64,000 bases of DNA from Firmicutes bacterium UBA2058 (GCA_002332905.1 DDAM01000040.1:1-64000); one strand, 5' to 3'; numbered from the stretch's first letter, positions 8,636 through 18,267 are shown. The notes: generated by a model not told the origin, from the sequence alone. A program made the numbers and translations.

Positions 8636-9958
8636 TTATAATCCGCCAATCATCAATCCTTTTATGTGCAACGATGGCGATTCAAAAAAGTTTATATACG
8701 AATCTGATGTACTGACATCTTCTGATATTTCTATAATATTGTTAAGTAAATCGTAATAATTTCCTGCTACTGTTATTTGGTTTACAGGTTTTTCAATTTT
8801 ACCATTTTTTATATAATAACCATTAGCACTTAAAGAGAAATCTCCAGTTACAGTATTCATACCTGCATGTAAACCGTCAATACTTGTAATCATAACTCCT
8901 TCTTCTAAGCTAAAAACTATGTCGTTTGTATTTTTAGTGCCATTTTCTATATAGCAGTTAAGGGCAGATATAGATATGTTATCTCTGTACGAGTTTCTAT
9001 ATGCATTACCTGTTGAAGCTTCATAGTCGTTAGAGCTTAAAATATTTTTTAACACTCCATTTTCTATGAGATATTTTTTATAGGTTTTAGTACCCTCATC
9101 ATCAAAGGTTCTATTAATTTTACCATTTTGATATAATGGATCTTCAATGATATTTAAATTTTTAACTGCTACCTGAGTATCTAATTTATCTTTAAATTTA
9201 CTAGTATTTTTTTTGATAGCATCTGCACAAAATACTGTCATAAATGTTGCAAACATATTCGCCGAAACGTTGTTTTTAATTATTACATCATAATTTCCAC
9301 TTGTAATAGGTGATGCATTTATCATACTTGTTGCTTCATATATAGCATCAGCTAAAATTTTATCATAATTTATATCCTCAAAATTTTTATTAATGCTAAA
9401 TGAATAACCGTTTTTCTTTATATCATTTTCCTGAGCAATAACTGATATACTTCCTACAGTATATGAATAAGAGTCTACAATCTCAGCGCCCTTATCATCA
9501 AACAACATAATTTTAGTGTTATTTTCGTAATACTCACAGGTTGGTACAGAAGTTATTCTTTTATCTATACTACTTGCCTTTTTACTTACTATCATTAGTT
9601 TATCAATAACCATGTTAACATCAGCATTGTAAAACTTATTGCTGTTATTAGCTGTCAAATTTGATTTTTTAATGGATTTTTTAGTTTTATTGTTACAAAG
9701 TGCTGTCTCTTTAATATTATTAACTGCGTTTATTAAAGAATCATCGTCAAATTTTTCGATGTATGTTACACTGTTTTTACCTTCATAATTACCGCTTACA
9801 CTTATGCCCTCGTTATTTGATACTTTAAAGGTTTCAACTTCATTATCCACTACATTAATCATAGTTGAATTAGAATATGAATAATACACCTCTACATCAG
9901 TTATTTCCTGAGAATTACATATACTAATAAGCTTTTTTATATATTCTTTTATAATCAT
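8636..9958 (-). CDS. pmbA: PmbA/TldE-like subunit of the TldD/TldE metalloprotease
   Basis: 440 residues in the TldD/PmbA fold. As in other TldE subunits it lacks an HExxxH motif and acts as the partner that shapes the substrate tunnel of the TldD-TldE heterodimer, which degrades unfolded or modified small peptides in the cytoplasm. The C-terminal half carries family blocks such as GDFSLSANGYYI (near 369), and the protein ends GLMIGGL. The ATG overlaps the tldD stop by one base (TAATG), so the two are co-translated. The operon continues from oppABCDF and a serine hydrolase. Confidence 0.92.
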   Translation of the reverse strand: MIIKEYIKKLISICNSQEITDVEVYYSYSNSTMINVVDNEVETFKVSNNEGISVSGNYEGKNSVTYIEKFDDDSLINAVNNIKETALCNNKTKKSIKKSNLTANNSNKFYNADVNMVIDKLMIVSKKASSIDKRITSVPTCEYYENNTKIMLFDDKGAEIVDSYSYTVGSISVIAQENDIKKNGYSFSINKNFEDINYDKILADAIYEATSMINASPITSGNYDVIIKNNVSANMFATFMTVFCADAIKKNTSKFKDKLDTQVAVKNLNIIEDPLYQNGKINRTFDDEGTKTYKKYLIENGVLKNILSSNDYEASTGNAYRNSYRDNISISALNCYIENGTKNTNDIVFSLEEGVMITSIDGLHAGMNTVTGDFSLSANGYYIKNGKIEKPVNQITVAGNYYDLLNNIIEISEDVSTSDSYINFFESPSLHIKGLMIGGL

Positions 9959-11337
9959 TATCTCATACCTCCTACTGTCATATTTGATATTCTGACTGTA
10001 GGCTGTCCAGCGCCTATAAATAAAGCTCCACTACCAGCATAACAATAACCTTGTCCGATACTTAAATTGTCACCAACCATATCAACAAGCTTTAATATAT
10101 TTCCACCAGTTCCAATAAGAGTAGCGCCTTTTACTGGTTCTATTAGCTTACCATTTTCTATTAAATATGCCTCTGATACCGAGAAATTAAATTCTCCTGT
10201 TAATGGGTTTACTGAACCTGCATTTATTGATTTAACAAATAAACCTTTTTCAGTATTAGCTATAATTTCATCTTTTGAATGTTTACCTGCTTCAATATAC
10301 GTATTGCTCATCCTTGATGTAGGTGCATACTTATAGGATTCACGTCTTCCAGAACCTGTAGGAGCCATATTCATAATTCTACTATTTAGCTTATCTATCA
10401 TGTAGCCTTTTAAAATGCCATTTTCAATAAGTACATTTTTCCTTGTTTTAGTACCTTCGTCATCAATATTTAGTGAACCCCACGCCTTGTCTATACTTCC
10501 ATCATCAACCAATGTCAGTATGTCAGATGCTACTTTTTGTCCTAGTCTTCCTGAAAATTCTGAATTACCTTTAGCAACACTGCTTGCCTCTAAGCTATGT
10601 CCACAAGCTTCATGAAACATAAGTCCTCCAAATCCATTGTCTACTACTACTGCCATTTGACCTGCCGTACAGTATTTTGCACCTGCCATTGCACAGGCTG
10701 AACGAGCAGCTTCTCTACCATAATAATTTAAGTCTATCTCGTCATAAAATTCAAAGCCCTTTGCCGCTCCAGGTCCTATATATCCACTTTGAAGATCTCC
10801 GTTTTTTTCAGCAAATGCGCTTATAATCATTCTAGTTTTAAATCTATTGTCTTCCTTGTATAATCCTTCAGTATTAGCAATTATAACATGCTGTTCTTGA
10901 TCTAAGTATTTTACAAACATTCTTTTTACTGAAGAGTCATATGCTTTGCCTGCTGAAATTGCTTGATTTATTACATCAAGCTTTTGCTTGTATAAAGTTT
11001 TACTAAAGTATTTTTCTGCAGCAACAGCACCCTTTGTCATATCAAGCAATGTATTAAAGCTATTAACTGTATTGTTGTTGAAAGCTTTACACGCTTCCTT
11101 TGTTATTTTTATTAAGTTTTCCTCTGAATCATTGCTAGAATATGTATATACATAATTATTTTTTGAGAAAACTCTTATGCCTATACCATAATCTTTAGCT
11201 ACTATACCATTATCTATTACATCATTATTTATTATTATATTTGTATTATATTTGTCCTCTACAAATACCTCTGCAAAATCTCCTCCATTCATAAGAGCAG
11301 TTTGCAGAATTTTATTTATTAAATTAGGTCCTATCAT
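9958..11337 (-). CDS. tldD: TldD zinc metalloprotease catalytic subunit
   Basis: Catalytic subunit of the TldD-TldE protease. The zinc motif HEACGH (H242, E243, H247) is intact, followed by SLEASSVAK; the C-terminal part has the conserved CYAGSG (near 435) and ends NMTVGGMR. Known relatives process or degrade peptides such as microcin B17 and other small or modified peptides. I start it at ATG 11337 because GGAGG lies 5-6 bases upstream; an in-frame ATG four codons earlier (11349) lies upon that ribosome site. Immediately upstream is a two-hairpin leader (11349-11395). Placement after an Opp importer suggests that imported or self-made peptides are the substrate. Confidence 0.94.
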   Translation of the reverse strand: MIGPNLINKILQTALMNGGDFAEVFVEDKYNTNIIINNDVIDNGIVAKDYGIGIRVFSKNNYVYTYSSNDSEENLIKITKEACKAFNNNTVNSFNTLLDMTKGAVAAEKYFSKTLYKQKLDVINQAISAGKAYDSSVKRMFVKYLDQEQHVIIANTEGLYKEDNRFKTRMIISAFAEKNGDLQSGYIGPGAAKGFEFYDEIDLNYYGREAARSACAMAGAKYCTAGQMAVVVDNGFGGLMFHEACGHSLEASSVAKGNSEFSGRLGQKVASDILTLVDDGSIDKAWGSLNIDDEGTKTRKNVLIENGILKGYMIDKLNSRIMNMAPTGSGRRESYKYAPTSRMSNTYIEAGKHSKDEIIANTEKGLFVKSINAGSVNPLTGEFNFSVSEAYLIENGKLIEPVKGATLIGTGGNILKLVDMVGDNLSIGQGYCYAGSGALFIGAGQPTVRISNMTVGGMR

Positions 11338-11348
11338 AACATCCTCCA

Positions 11349-11395
11349 TTACGCTGTTTTACAGCGTAACAAGCGTGAATGTCTTTTTTCACGCT
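11349..11395 (-). promoter_or_regulatory. two-hairpin leader next to the tldD ribosome site (site A)
   Basis: On the minus strand, AGCGTGAA pairs with TTCACGCT (11395-11388 with 11379-11372), starting in the serine hydrolase stop region. TTACGCTGT pairs with ACAGCGTAA (11369-11361 with 11357-11349), and TGGAGG follows at once. The arrangement resembles the leaders at 31933-32012 and 47627-47674. It could be an RNA-processing site, a stabiliser, or a control on ribosome access. Confidence 0.6.
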
Positions 11396-12506
11396 ATTTA
11401 CTATCTTGCTTCATAAGTATTTCCATAATTCCGGTTCCTAAGCCAATTACACCATCAGCACTATTACATAAAACTACTACTCCTACACCCTTTTCTGTGT
11501 TAAAAGCAGTGTAGCTTGTATATCCTCCAGCAAGTCCATCATGTTCAAGCACTGTCTGACCTCCAGCATTAGCATATCTCCATCCGAGTCCAATTTTTGG
11601 TGAGCCGTTAAAGTGTATTTCCTGTGCTAGTTCAAAGGAATTCTTTAGCCCTTCATTTACATCTAGTTGATACATATTTGCAGCTACATATCTAGCTAAA
11701 TCTCGCGTTGTGCTTTTCATACCTGCACAAGCTTGCATAGCATCAAAATCCCATTCATAACCCTCAACATCAGCAGTTGAATAAGGCAATGCCTTACGAG
11801 ATTGTTGCTCCTCGTCTAAAAATATTGCTGTACTTTTCAAATCCAATGGTTCACATATTGAATTTTTTAAAAGTTCATCGTAAGTACCACCTTCAACATC
11901 CTCAAGTATACATCCTAGCAGTCCGAAAGAAAGATTGGAATAATCATATACTGAACCAGGTTTTCTAGTTAGAACATTTTTCTTCATATATGTATCTAGT
12001 TTTTCTCTAGTATAATTTTTATATGGATTTGGTCCACCTCTCCAGTTATTTGGCATTCTGCTAAGCCCTGAAGTATGTGTCGCCAAATGCTCTAAGGTCA
12101 TAGTCACACCCTCGTATTCACCTGATATAGGATACTCTATATACTTTTGAACGGGATCATCTAGAGCAACCTTTCCATCTAAAGTTTTCATTGCCAGTAA
12201 TGTACCTGCAAAGGTTTTAGATATAGAGGCTATCTCGTAAATTGTATTTTCGCTAACAGCTTCTCCATCCTTGCTTTTATTACCATAGTTTAAATATGCT
12301 ACCTTACCGTCCTTTATAATTGCAACTGACATACCTACAAATTGTTTTTCTTTAAAATAATCAACACATGCTTTATCAACAGAATCAATAACATCTTTAT
12401 CTTTTAGCTTTGCTAGCTCATTTGTATTGTTATTACATCCTGTAAATAACCCCATGAGCATAATGCCTATAAGGACTAAGGCTATAACTCTATACTTTTT
12501 GTTCAT
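11394..12506 (-). CDS. serine hydrolase lipoprotein, class C beta-lactamase/DD-peptidase fold
   Basis: 370 residues. A lipoprotein signal peptide ends in the lipobox LFTGC, with lipidated C24. The penicillin-recognising fold is complete: SxxK nucleophile S94-ISK97, Y189-S-N191, and H322-D-G in place of the KTG box, as is common in the esterase/peptidase branch of this family. It is probably an external D-aminopeptidase, DD-carboxypeptidase or esterase rather than a resistance beta-lactamase. It lies 35 bp after oppF and directly before tldD on the same strand, so it may trim extracellular peptides for import by Opp; this is inference. The ATG is preceded by GAGGTAG. Confidence 0.88.
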   Translation of the reverse strand: MNKKYRVIALVLIGIMLMGLFTGCNNNTNELAKLKDKDVIDSVDKACVDYFKEKQFVGMSVAIIKDGKVAYLNYGNKSKDGEAVSENTIYEIASISKTFAGTLLAMKTLDGKVALDDPVQKYIEYPISGEYEGVTMTLEHLATHTSGLSRMPNNWRGGPNPYKNYTREKLDTYMKKNVLTRKPGSVYDYSNLSFGLLGCILEDVEGGTYDELLKNSICEPLDLKSTAIFLDEEQQSRKALPYSTADVEGYEWDFDAMQACAGMKSTTRDLARYVAANMYQLDVNEGLKNSFELAQEIHFNGSPKIGLGWRYANAGGQTVLEHDGLAGGYTSYTAFNTEKGVGVVVLCNSADGVIGLGTGIMEILMKQDSK

Positions 12507-12541
12507 TGTAACTACCTCTTTTTATGAAAAATTAGTATATA

Positions 12542-13507
12542 CTACATAAATTGTTCACAATTATGACATGCTACAAAATGCTCTTTTTCAATCTCTTTAA
12601 GTACTGGACGCTCAGTTTGACAAATACTTGTTGCAAAATTACATCTAGTAGAAAACTTACATCCCTTTGGTTGATTAACAGGACTTGGTATCTCTCCTTC
12701 AATTTTCATACGCTTTCTTTGTAAAGCAGGATCTGGCTCTGCATCAGGTATAGCAGAAAGCAGTACCTGCGTATATGGATGAAATGTACGTTCAAATAAT
12801 TTATCACTTGATGTAAGCTCAACTAAGCTACCTAAATACATAACTCCAACTCTATCAGAAATATGCCTTACCATAGATAAGTCATGAGATATAAATAAAT
12901 AGGTTAAATTACGTTCTTTTTGTAGTTTAATCAGAAGGTTTACTATTTGAGCTTGAATAGAAACGTCAAGAGCTGAAATTGGCTCATCACAAACAATAAA
13001 TTGTGGCTCAACAACCAATGCTCTAGCAATCCCAACACGTTGTCTCTGACCACCAGATAATTCATGTGCAAATCTATTGCCAAAGCTTTCTGTAAGTCCC
13101 ACAGAATATAAAATCTCATTTACGCGCTTGCTCTTTTCTTCCTTTGAAAGATTATAGTGTACATTAAGCCCTTCAGCTATAATTTCAAATATAGTCATTC
13201 TAGGATTAAGTGAGGAGTATGGGTCTTGGAAAATCATTTGTGCATTTTTCTTGAAGCTTAAAATTTTCTTCTTATTATATTTGCTTATATCTTCTCCGTT
13301 AAATAAAACCTGTCCCCCAGTTGCATCATAAAGCTTTAAAACAGTACGACCACAAGTAGTTTTACCACAGCCTGATTCACCTACAAGCCCAAGAGTTTCT
13401 CCGCGATTTATGCCAAAACTTACCCCATCAACAGCCTTTAATGTAGCATTTTTACCTACATTAAAATATCTACACAGGTCTTTTACCTCTATAATTTTAT
13501 CTGCCAT
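12542..13507 (-). CDS. oppF: oligopeptide ABC transporter ATPase OppF
   Basis: 321 residues. Walker A GESGCGKTT (about 38-46), Q-loop MIFQDPYSSLNPRM, signature LSGGQRQRVGIARAL, Walker B FIVCDEPISALD, and switch histidine in ISHDLSMV are all present. The C-terminal oligo_HPY region with a cysteine cluster (CKFSTRCNFATSIC and CHNC) is typical of Opp/Dpp ATPases. With OppD it powers peptide uptake through OppBC. It starts one base after the oppD stop, with AGGGAGG upstream. Confidence 0.94.
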   Translation of the reverse strand: MADKIIEVKDLCRYFNVGKNATLKAVDGVSFGINRGETLGLVGESGCGKTTCGRTVLKLYDATGGQVLFNGEDISKYNKKKILSFKKNAQMIFQDPYSSLNPRMTIFEIIAEGLNVHYNLSKEEKSKRVNEILYSVGLTESFGNRFAHELSGGQRQRVGIARALVVEPQFIVCDEPISALDVSIQAQIVNLLIKLQKERNLTYLFISHDLSMVRHISDRVGVMYLGSLVELTSSDKLFERTFHPYTQVLLSAIPDAEPDPALQRKRMKIEGEIPSPVNQPKGCKFSTRCNFATSICQTERPVLKEIEKEHFVACHNCEQFM

Positions 13508-14527
13508 TTAATTTTCCTCCCTTTTATATAATGGATCTATCTTAGGTGCAGAAGGATGCATTAACCAACAGGATACCTTATGTGTATCAGATAACTTAGT
13601 TTCAGCCGGCATTTGTTGACGGCATATTTTCATACAATATTGACATCTGTCAGCAAATGGACAATGCTCTAAAGGCAATATTAAATCAGGTGGTGTACCC
13701 TTTAATGCGTATAGCTCCTGTTTATTTGTTTTAGCTAGTTTAGGTACTGAGCTTAATAACGCCCATGTGTATGGATGCTTAGAATCATAGAAAATTTCCT
13801 TTGCAGTACCTCTTTCTATAACTTGTCCAGCATACATTACCTGTATTCTATCAGCAAAATTGGCTACTACACCTAAGTCATGAGTAACAAGTATAATTGC
13901 AGTGTTTAATTCCTTCTTCAAATCATTAAGCAAATCCATAATTTGTGCCTGAATTGTAACATCAAGTGCTGTTGTAGGCTCATCAGCTATTAGTATACTT
14001 GGAGTACAAGCAAGTGCAATAGCAATCATAACCCTTTGACGCATTCCGCCTGACAGCTGGTGAGGATATGCCTTTAATCTTTTTTCAGCATCCGGAATAC
14101 GAACTAACTCAAACATTTTAAGAGCTTCTTTTTTAGCCTCCTCCTTATTCATACCACGATGAAGCATTAAGCTTTCCATTACCTGCTTACCACATGACAT
14201 AGTAGGATTTAATGAACTCATGGGGTCTTGGAAAATCATACTTACTTCATTTCCTCTATATTCATGAAGCCTTTTTTTATCCATTTTTAAAACATCTTCA
14301 CCATTATATAATATGCTTGAGTCTTTCTTAATTTCAGCTACAGATTCCTTTAAAAGTCTCATAATAGCCTTTGCAGTTACTGTTTTACCACAGCCTGATT
14401 CTCCAACAAATGCAAGAGTTTCACCTGGTTTTAATTCAAAATCAACGCCTCTAACAGCTTTTACTTCTCCAGCATATGTGTTAAAAGAAACTCTAAGATC
14501 TTTAACTTCTAATATATTGTTATTCAT
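13508..14527 (-). CDS. oppD: oligopeptide ABC transporter ATPase OppD
   Basis: 339 residues. Walker A GESGCGKTV (about 40-48), Q-loop MIFQDPMSSLNPTM, signature LSGGMRQRVMIAIAL, Walker B ILIADEPTTALD and switch VTHDLGVV are intact. The C-terminal cysteine-rich HPY segment (CPFADRCQYC) is present. It is the partner of OppF. The start ATG is preceded by AGGTG, and only seven bases separate it from oppC. Confidence 0.94.
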   Translation of the reverse strand: MNNNILEVKDLRVSFNTYAGEVKAVRGVDFELKPGETLAFVGESGCGKTVTAKAIMRLLKESVAEIKKDSSILYNGEDVLKMDKKRLHEYRGNEVSMIFQDPMSSLNPTMSCGKQVMESLMLHRGMNKEEAKKEALKMFELVRIPDAEKRLKAYPHQLSGGMRQRVMIAIALACTPSILIADEPTTALDVTIQAQIMDLLNDLKKELNTAIILVTHDLGVVANFADRIQVMYAGQVIERGTAKEIFYDSKHPYTWALLSSVPKLAKTNKQELYALKGTPPDLILPLEHCPFADRCQYCMKICRQQMPAETKLSDTHKVSCWLMHPSAPKIDPLYKREEN

Positions 14528-14534
14528 AATACAC

Positions 14535-15470
14535 CTACTTTCTTAAACGTGGATCAAGAGCATCACGTAAGCCATCACCCATAAGCGTGAATGATAACAT
14601 AGTTAGCGCAATCATTATTGAAGGGAAAAACAGCTGATGCGGATAGTGCGTAAATTGAGCCTGTGCAGCTGATGCTAATGCACCCCAGCTTGTTCCCGGA
14701 GGTTGGATTCCAAGACCTATATAGCTTAAAAATGCCTCTGAGAATATATATCCCGGTATATCGAATGTTATAGAAACAATTACAACACTGATAGTATTTG
14801 GAATCATATATTTAACAACTATTTTCCATGGACTAACTCCCATTGCGCGAGCTGCAAGTATATATTCTTCGTTTTTAATCTGAAGCATCTGCCCTCTGAC
14901 AAGCCTTGCCATACCACACCAACCCGTTATTGTCATAGCGAGTATAAGGGTCCACAGACTTTTACTGTCTAATAATATGGACATAAGTATTACTACAATT
15001 AGATATGGTATACTTATCAGTATCTCTACAATACGCATCATTATAGTGTCAACTCTTCCGCCAAAATAAGCAGCAATACCACCATATATACATCCAATAA
15101 CAGAAGAAATTAATGCACCAGTGATACCAATAATAATTGATACTCTACCACCAATCCATACTCTGGCAAACAGGTCACGACCTAGCTTGTCTGTACCAAA
15201 CCAATGTGTTGAGCTTGGGCCTTGATTACGAGCAGCCTTATCAACAGATTCAAATTCATATCCACTTAGTGCAGGACCAATAACAACCATTACAATAAGC
15301 AATAAAAGTATGCACATAGCGATCAATGCAACTTTATTTTCTTTAAAGCGTCTCCATGCATCTTTGAAATATCCAACCCTTGGACGTGCAATGATATCAC
15401 CTTGATTTTCAGATGTACCAATAATTTCAAAAGAAGATGCATCTATTTTTTCATTATTTTGCATAATCAT
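14535..15470 (-). CDS. oppC: oligopeptide ABC transporter permease OppC
   Basis: 311 residues with a cytoplasmic N-terminal extension, a first helix at about 46-69 and five more helices. It has the OppC N-terminal block YFKDAWRRFKENKVALIAM and the ABC-permease EAA loop (AARAMGVSPWKIVVKYMIPN). It forms the membrane channel with OppB. The start overlaps the oppB stop (TAATG) with GGAGGGG ahead, indicating coupled translation. ATG 15464 is a second possible start. Confidence 0.94.
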   Translation of the reverse strand: MIMQNNEKIDASSFEIIGTSENQGDIIARPRVGYFKDAWRRFKENKVALIAMCILLLLIVMVVIGPALSGYEFESVDKAARNQGPSSTHWFGTDKLGRDLFARVWIGGRVSIIIGITGALISSVIGCIYGGIAAYFGGRVDTIMMRIVEILISIPYLIVVILMSILLDSKSLWTLILAMTITGWCGMARLVRGQMLQIKNEEYILAARAMGVSPWKIVVKYMIPNTISVVIVSITFDIPGYIFSEAFLSYIGLGIQPPGTSWGALASAAQAQFTHYPHQLFFPSIMIALTMLSFTLMGDGLRDALDPRLRK

Positions 15471-16408
15471 TACCCCTCCAAACTATCGTTTGATAACCTA
15501 ATTCTAGGATCTATCAGCACGTAAACAAAATCAACTATTAGTTGCATAACAACAAACAGAACAGCGTAGAAAATTGTAGTACCAAGAATCATAGTGTAGT
15601 CATTGTTATTAATAGAGCTTATATAGTAAAATCCTATTCCTGGTATAGAAAACATCTTTTCTGTAACAAATGCACCTGTAAAAATACCTACTATACTACC
15701 TGCAAGCATTGTAACAGCTGGCAACATAGAGTTTCTAAGAACGTGTCTTCTAATTACCTTACCCTCTGACAAGCCCTTCGCTCTTGCAGTTAGAACGTAG
15801 TCCTGCTCAAGAGTGTCCAACATACTTGACTTAATATATCTAGCATAGCTTGCTATTGGGCCAAAGCACAATACTAAAATTGGCAATACCATGTTTTTAG
15901 CCTTGCCCCACCCTGAGGCTGGGAACCAACCAAGGTTAACTGCAAATACCAGCTGAACAAGTGAAGCTAAAACGAATACTGGTATAGTAACACCTAATAT
16001 TGCAATAAACATTACAATGTAATCTGGCCACTTGTTTTTGTTAAGAGCGGCTACAATTCCTAAAGTTACTCCTATAGTAACGCCTATTAAAAGCGCAATA
16101 CCACCGACCATAGCCGATACTGGAGATGTTGTGGCTATAGTTTGACTAACAGACCTACCTGCAAATACAACACTTTCACCCAAATCAAAATGTAATAAAT
16201 TTTTCATATATGATAAATATTGCTGATATAAAGGTTTGTCTAAGCCATACTTTGCATAAAAGTTAGCTCTAGTCTGATCTGGCAACATTTGTGCCATAGA
16301 AGAAAGCGGATCACCTGGTATACTTCTCATAAGAAAAAATGTAAGTGTTATTATGATAAATAATGTAAGTATCATATACATACATCTTTTAAAGATATAT
16401 TTTTTCAA
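15470..16408 (-). CDS. oppB: oligopeptide ABC transporter permease OppB
   Basis: About 312 residues, six membrane helices. Typical OppB N-terminus (first helix with FFLMRSIPGDP just after it) and EAA loop (TARAKGLSEGKVIRRHVLRN). I start it at TTG 16408, because GGGAGG lies seven bases upstream; the frame stays open to an ATG at 16444, but that start has no ribosome site and would add 12 non-family residues. A hairpin between oppA and oppB (16439-16459) probably lowers permease expression relative to the binding protein. Confidence 0.93.
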   Translation of the reverse strand: MKKYIFKRCMYMILTLFIIITLTFFLMRSIPGDPLSSMAQMLPDQTRANFYAKYGLDKPLYQQYLSYMKNLLHFDLGESVVFAGRSVSQTIATTSPVSAMVGGIALLIGVTIGVTLGIVAALNKNKWPDYIVMFIAILGVTIPVFVLASLVQLVFAVNLGWFPASGWGKAKNMVLPILVLCFGPIASYARYIKSSMLDTLEQDYVLTARAKGLSEGKVIRRHVLRNSMLPAVTMLAGSIVGIFTGAFVTEKMFSIPGIGFYYISSINNNDYTMILGTTIFYAVLFVVMQLIVDFVYVLIDPRIRLSNDSLEG

Positions 16409-16438
16409 CTTTAAACCTCCCTCTGTGTTAACAAAATT

Positions 16439-16459
16439 GGGCAACCACTAAAGTTGCCC
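16439..16459 (-). terminator. attenuator-like hairpin between oppA and oppB
   Basis: GGGCAAC pairs with GTTGCCC around a 7-nt loop. The following minus-strand sequence (AATTTTG) has only a weak U tract, so partial termination or 3'-end protection of oppA mRNA is likelier than full termination. Confidence 0.55.
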
Positions 16460-16486
16460 GATTATTTTAGCTTATAATATTTTATA

Positions 16487-18199
16487 TTATCTGCCGCTAG
16501 TAAACATATCCTTATAACCATTAGCACTAAAGCCAAGATTAGAATATCCGAATACATAATTTTTGTAGAATGAGTGAGATGTAGATGTAGCTAAAGGACA
16601 AACAACAGCTTCATCAAGAAGTATTTTTTCAGCATCTATATAGTGTTGAATTCTTACTTTTTCATCCATTTCAATAGCACCTTTATCAACTAATTCGTCA
16701 AATTGTTTATTAGCCCAACCAGTTTCAACTTGATCCCACTCTGATTTAAAGATACTTAATACATCATATGGATCATTGTAGTAAGCTCCCCAGCTCATAT
16801 AGCCCATTTGATAGTTTCCATTTTGAACATTTTCATAGAATATTCCCCACTCAGCAAAGTTAATTTTTAAATTAACTCCTAAATCAGTTAGGTATACCTG
16901 TTGTAAATATTCACCAAATGTACGGAACCAATCATCTGTACCAGCTAAAGATAATGTTACTTCAAGAGTTGATGGGTCATCCCCTAAACCTAATTCTTGC
17001 ATTCCTTTTAATAATAAATCTTTTGGTGTTTGTCCATTAGATTCTAATTCTGCCTTTTGTTCTTTTAATACATCTCCAGCAGCTTGACGGAAGTTAGTTT
17101 CTCCAACAGAAATTGTTGGCACAACCCATCCATATGTAGGAACTCTTAATCCACCAAAGCACATTTCATTGATATCTTCAAGGTCTATAGCTAAGCTAAA
17201 TGCTTTACGAATATTCTCATTTTTGAATAATTCATCTTGTGTGTTGTAAAAGTTAAATACTAAACCTTGAGTTGTATAATATTCATACTTGGAATTGCTA
17301 TCATTATTAAATTCATCTAACCATTCTTGTGTACTTACACCAACAACATCCAAATCTCCACTCTTATATGCATTGATTATAGTAGTTGTGTCAGACATTA
17401 TAGCTAAATTAACTTTGTCTAATTTTACTGAATCAGCATTCCAATAATTAGGGTTCTTTTTAAGCACTAAAGAACTGTTATGTGTCCAGCTTTCAAGTAC
17501 AAATGGTCCGTTGTAAATAGTATACTCTACTTCTGTACCATATTTTTCTCCCCACTCTTTTACTTTATCTTCTCTTTGTGGGTAATATATTGTACTATTA
17601 CACATTTCTAAGAATGCTGGTGTTGTATGTGCAAGAGTAATTTCTAATGTTTTTTCGTCTATAGCTTTTACCCCTAACTCCGATGAAGCCATTTCGCCTT
17701 TACTTATTGCATCATAGTTAAGAACTGGTGATAAGAACCATCCATTTGGACATCCTGTTGCAGGATCTGCACTACGTTGTAATGAGTAAACATATTGCTG
17801 AGCTGTTACAGGCTCTCCATCTGACCATTTATTATCTCCTAAGTGGAATGTCCAAACTGTACCATCTTCATTACTTTCCCAAGTTTGTGCATCTCCAGGT
17901 GCCATGAAATATTCTCCATCTCTATCTTCAAGACGAACAAGTCCTTCCATTACGTTAGTAATAATAGTGCTTGAGTAAGAGTCTGAACGAAGTGAAACGT
18001 CAAGAGATGTTGGATCAGATGCTAAATAAGTATTTAAATACTGTTCTTTATCTGCTTCTCCTGGTTTTATATTTTCATTTGAGTTTACGTTTTCATTTGA
18101 ATCTTTATTACCTGAGTCTGCAGGCTTGTCTGTATTGCTACATGCAACAATACTTAAACACATTGTAAAAATTAATATTATAGCTAATATCTTTTTCAT
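16487..18199 (-). CDS. oppA: oligopeptide-binding lipoprotein OppA
   Basis: 570 residues, SBP_bac_5 family. The signal peptide ends with lipobox SIVAC (lipidated C20), followed by an acidic/asparagine linker, so the protein is tethered to the outer membrane face. The binding domain starts with the family pattern EQYLNTYLASDPTSLDVSL and contains WSDGEPVTAQQYVYSLQR (near 118) and GPFVLESW. It captures peptides for OppBCDF. It has a near-perfect promoter at 18239-18267 and is the promoter-proximal gene of the operon. The RpiR-family gene upstream on the same strand is separated by three hairpins, so regulation by it is only suggested. Confidence 0.93.
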   Translation of the reverse strand: MKKILAIILIFTMCLSIVACSNTDKPADSGNKDSNENVNSNENIKPGEADKEQYLNTYLASDPTSLDVSLRSDSYSSTIITNVMEGLVRLEDRDGEYFMAPGDAQTWESNEDGTVWTFHLGDNKWSDGEPVTAQQYVYSLQRSADPATGCPNGWFLSPVLNYDAISKGEMASSELGVKAIDEKTLEITLAHTTPAFLEMCNSTIYYPQREDKVKEWGEKYGTEVEYTIYNGPFVLESWTHNSSLVLKKNPNYWNADSVKLDKVNLAIMSDTTTIINAYKSGDLDVVGVSTQEWLDEFNNDSNSKYEYYTTQGLVFNFYNTQDELFKNENIRKAFSLAIDLEDINEMCFGGLRVPTYGWVVPTISVGETNFRQAAGDVLKEQKAELESNGQTPKDLLLKGMQELGLGDDPSTLEVTLSLAGTDDWFRTFGEYLQQVYLTDLGVNLKINFAEWGIFYENVQNGNYQMGYMSWGAYYNDPYDVLSIFKSEWDQVETGWANKQFDELVDKGAIEMDEKVRIQHYIDAEKILLDEAVVCPLATSTSHSFYKNYVFGYSNLGFSANGYKDMFTSGR

Positions 18200-18238
18200 T
18201 TTTTACACTCCTTAGTATATTGTATTTAATTATCTCAA

Positions 18239-18267
18239 ATTATAGCATACACTATAATTACTGTCAA
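18239..18267 (-). promoter_or_regulatory. consensus promoter of the opp operon
   Basis: On the minus strand TTGACA (18267-18262) and TATAAT (18244-18239) are 17 bases apart, a perfect match to the vegetative consensus. Strong expression of oppA is expected. Confidence 0.85.

Noticed and set aside
11337..11390. 22-codon GTG frame in the tldD leader as a leader peptide
   Set aside because: It begins MKKD like the frame in site B but has no ribosome site and runs into the tldD start, so it is not listed as a gene.
11394..12506. Antibiotic-resistance beta-lactamase
   Set aside because: The fold motifs are there, but HDG replaces KTG, it is a lipoprotein and it sits in a peptide-transport operon, so a peptidase or esterase is likelier.
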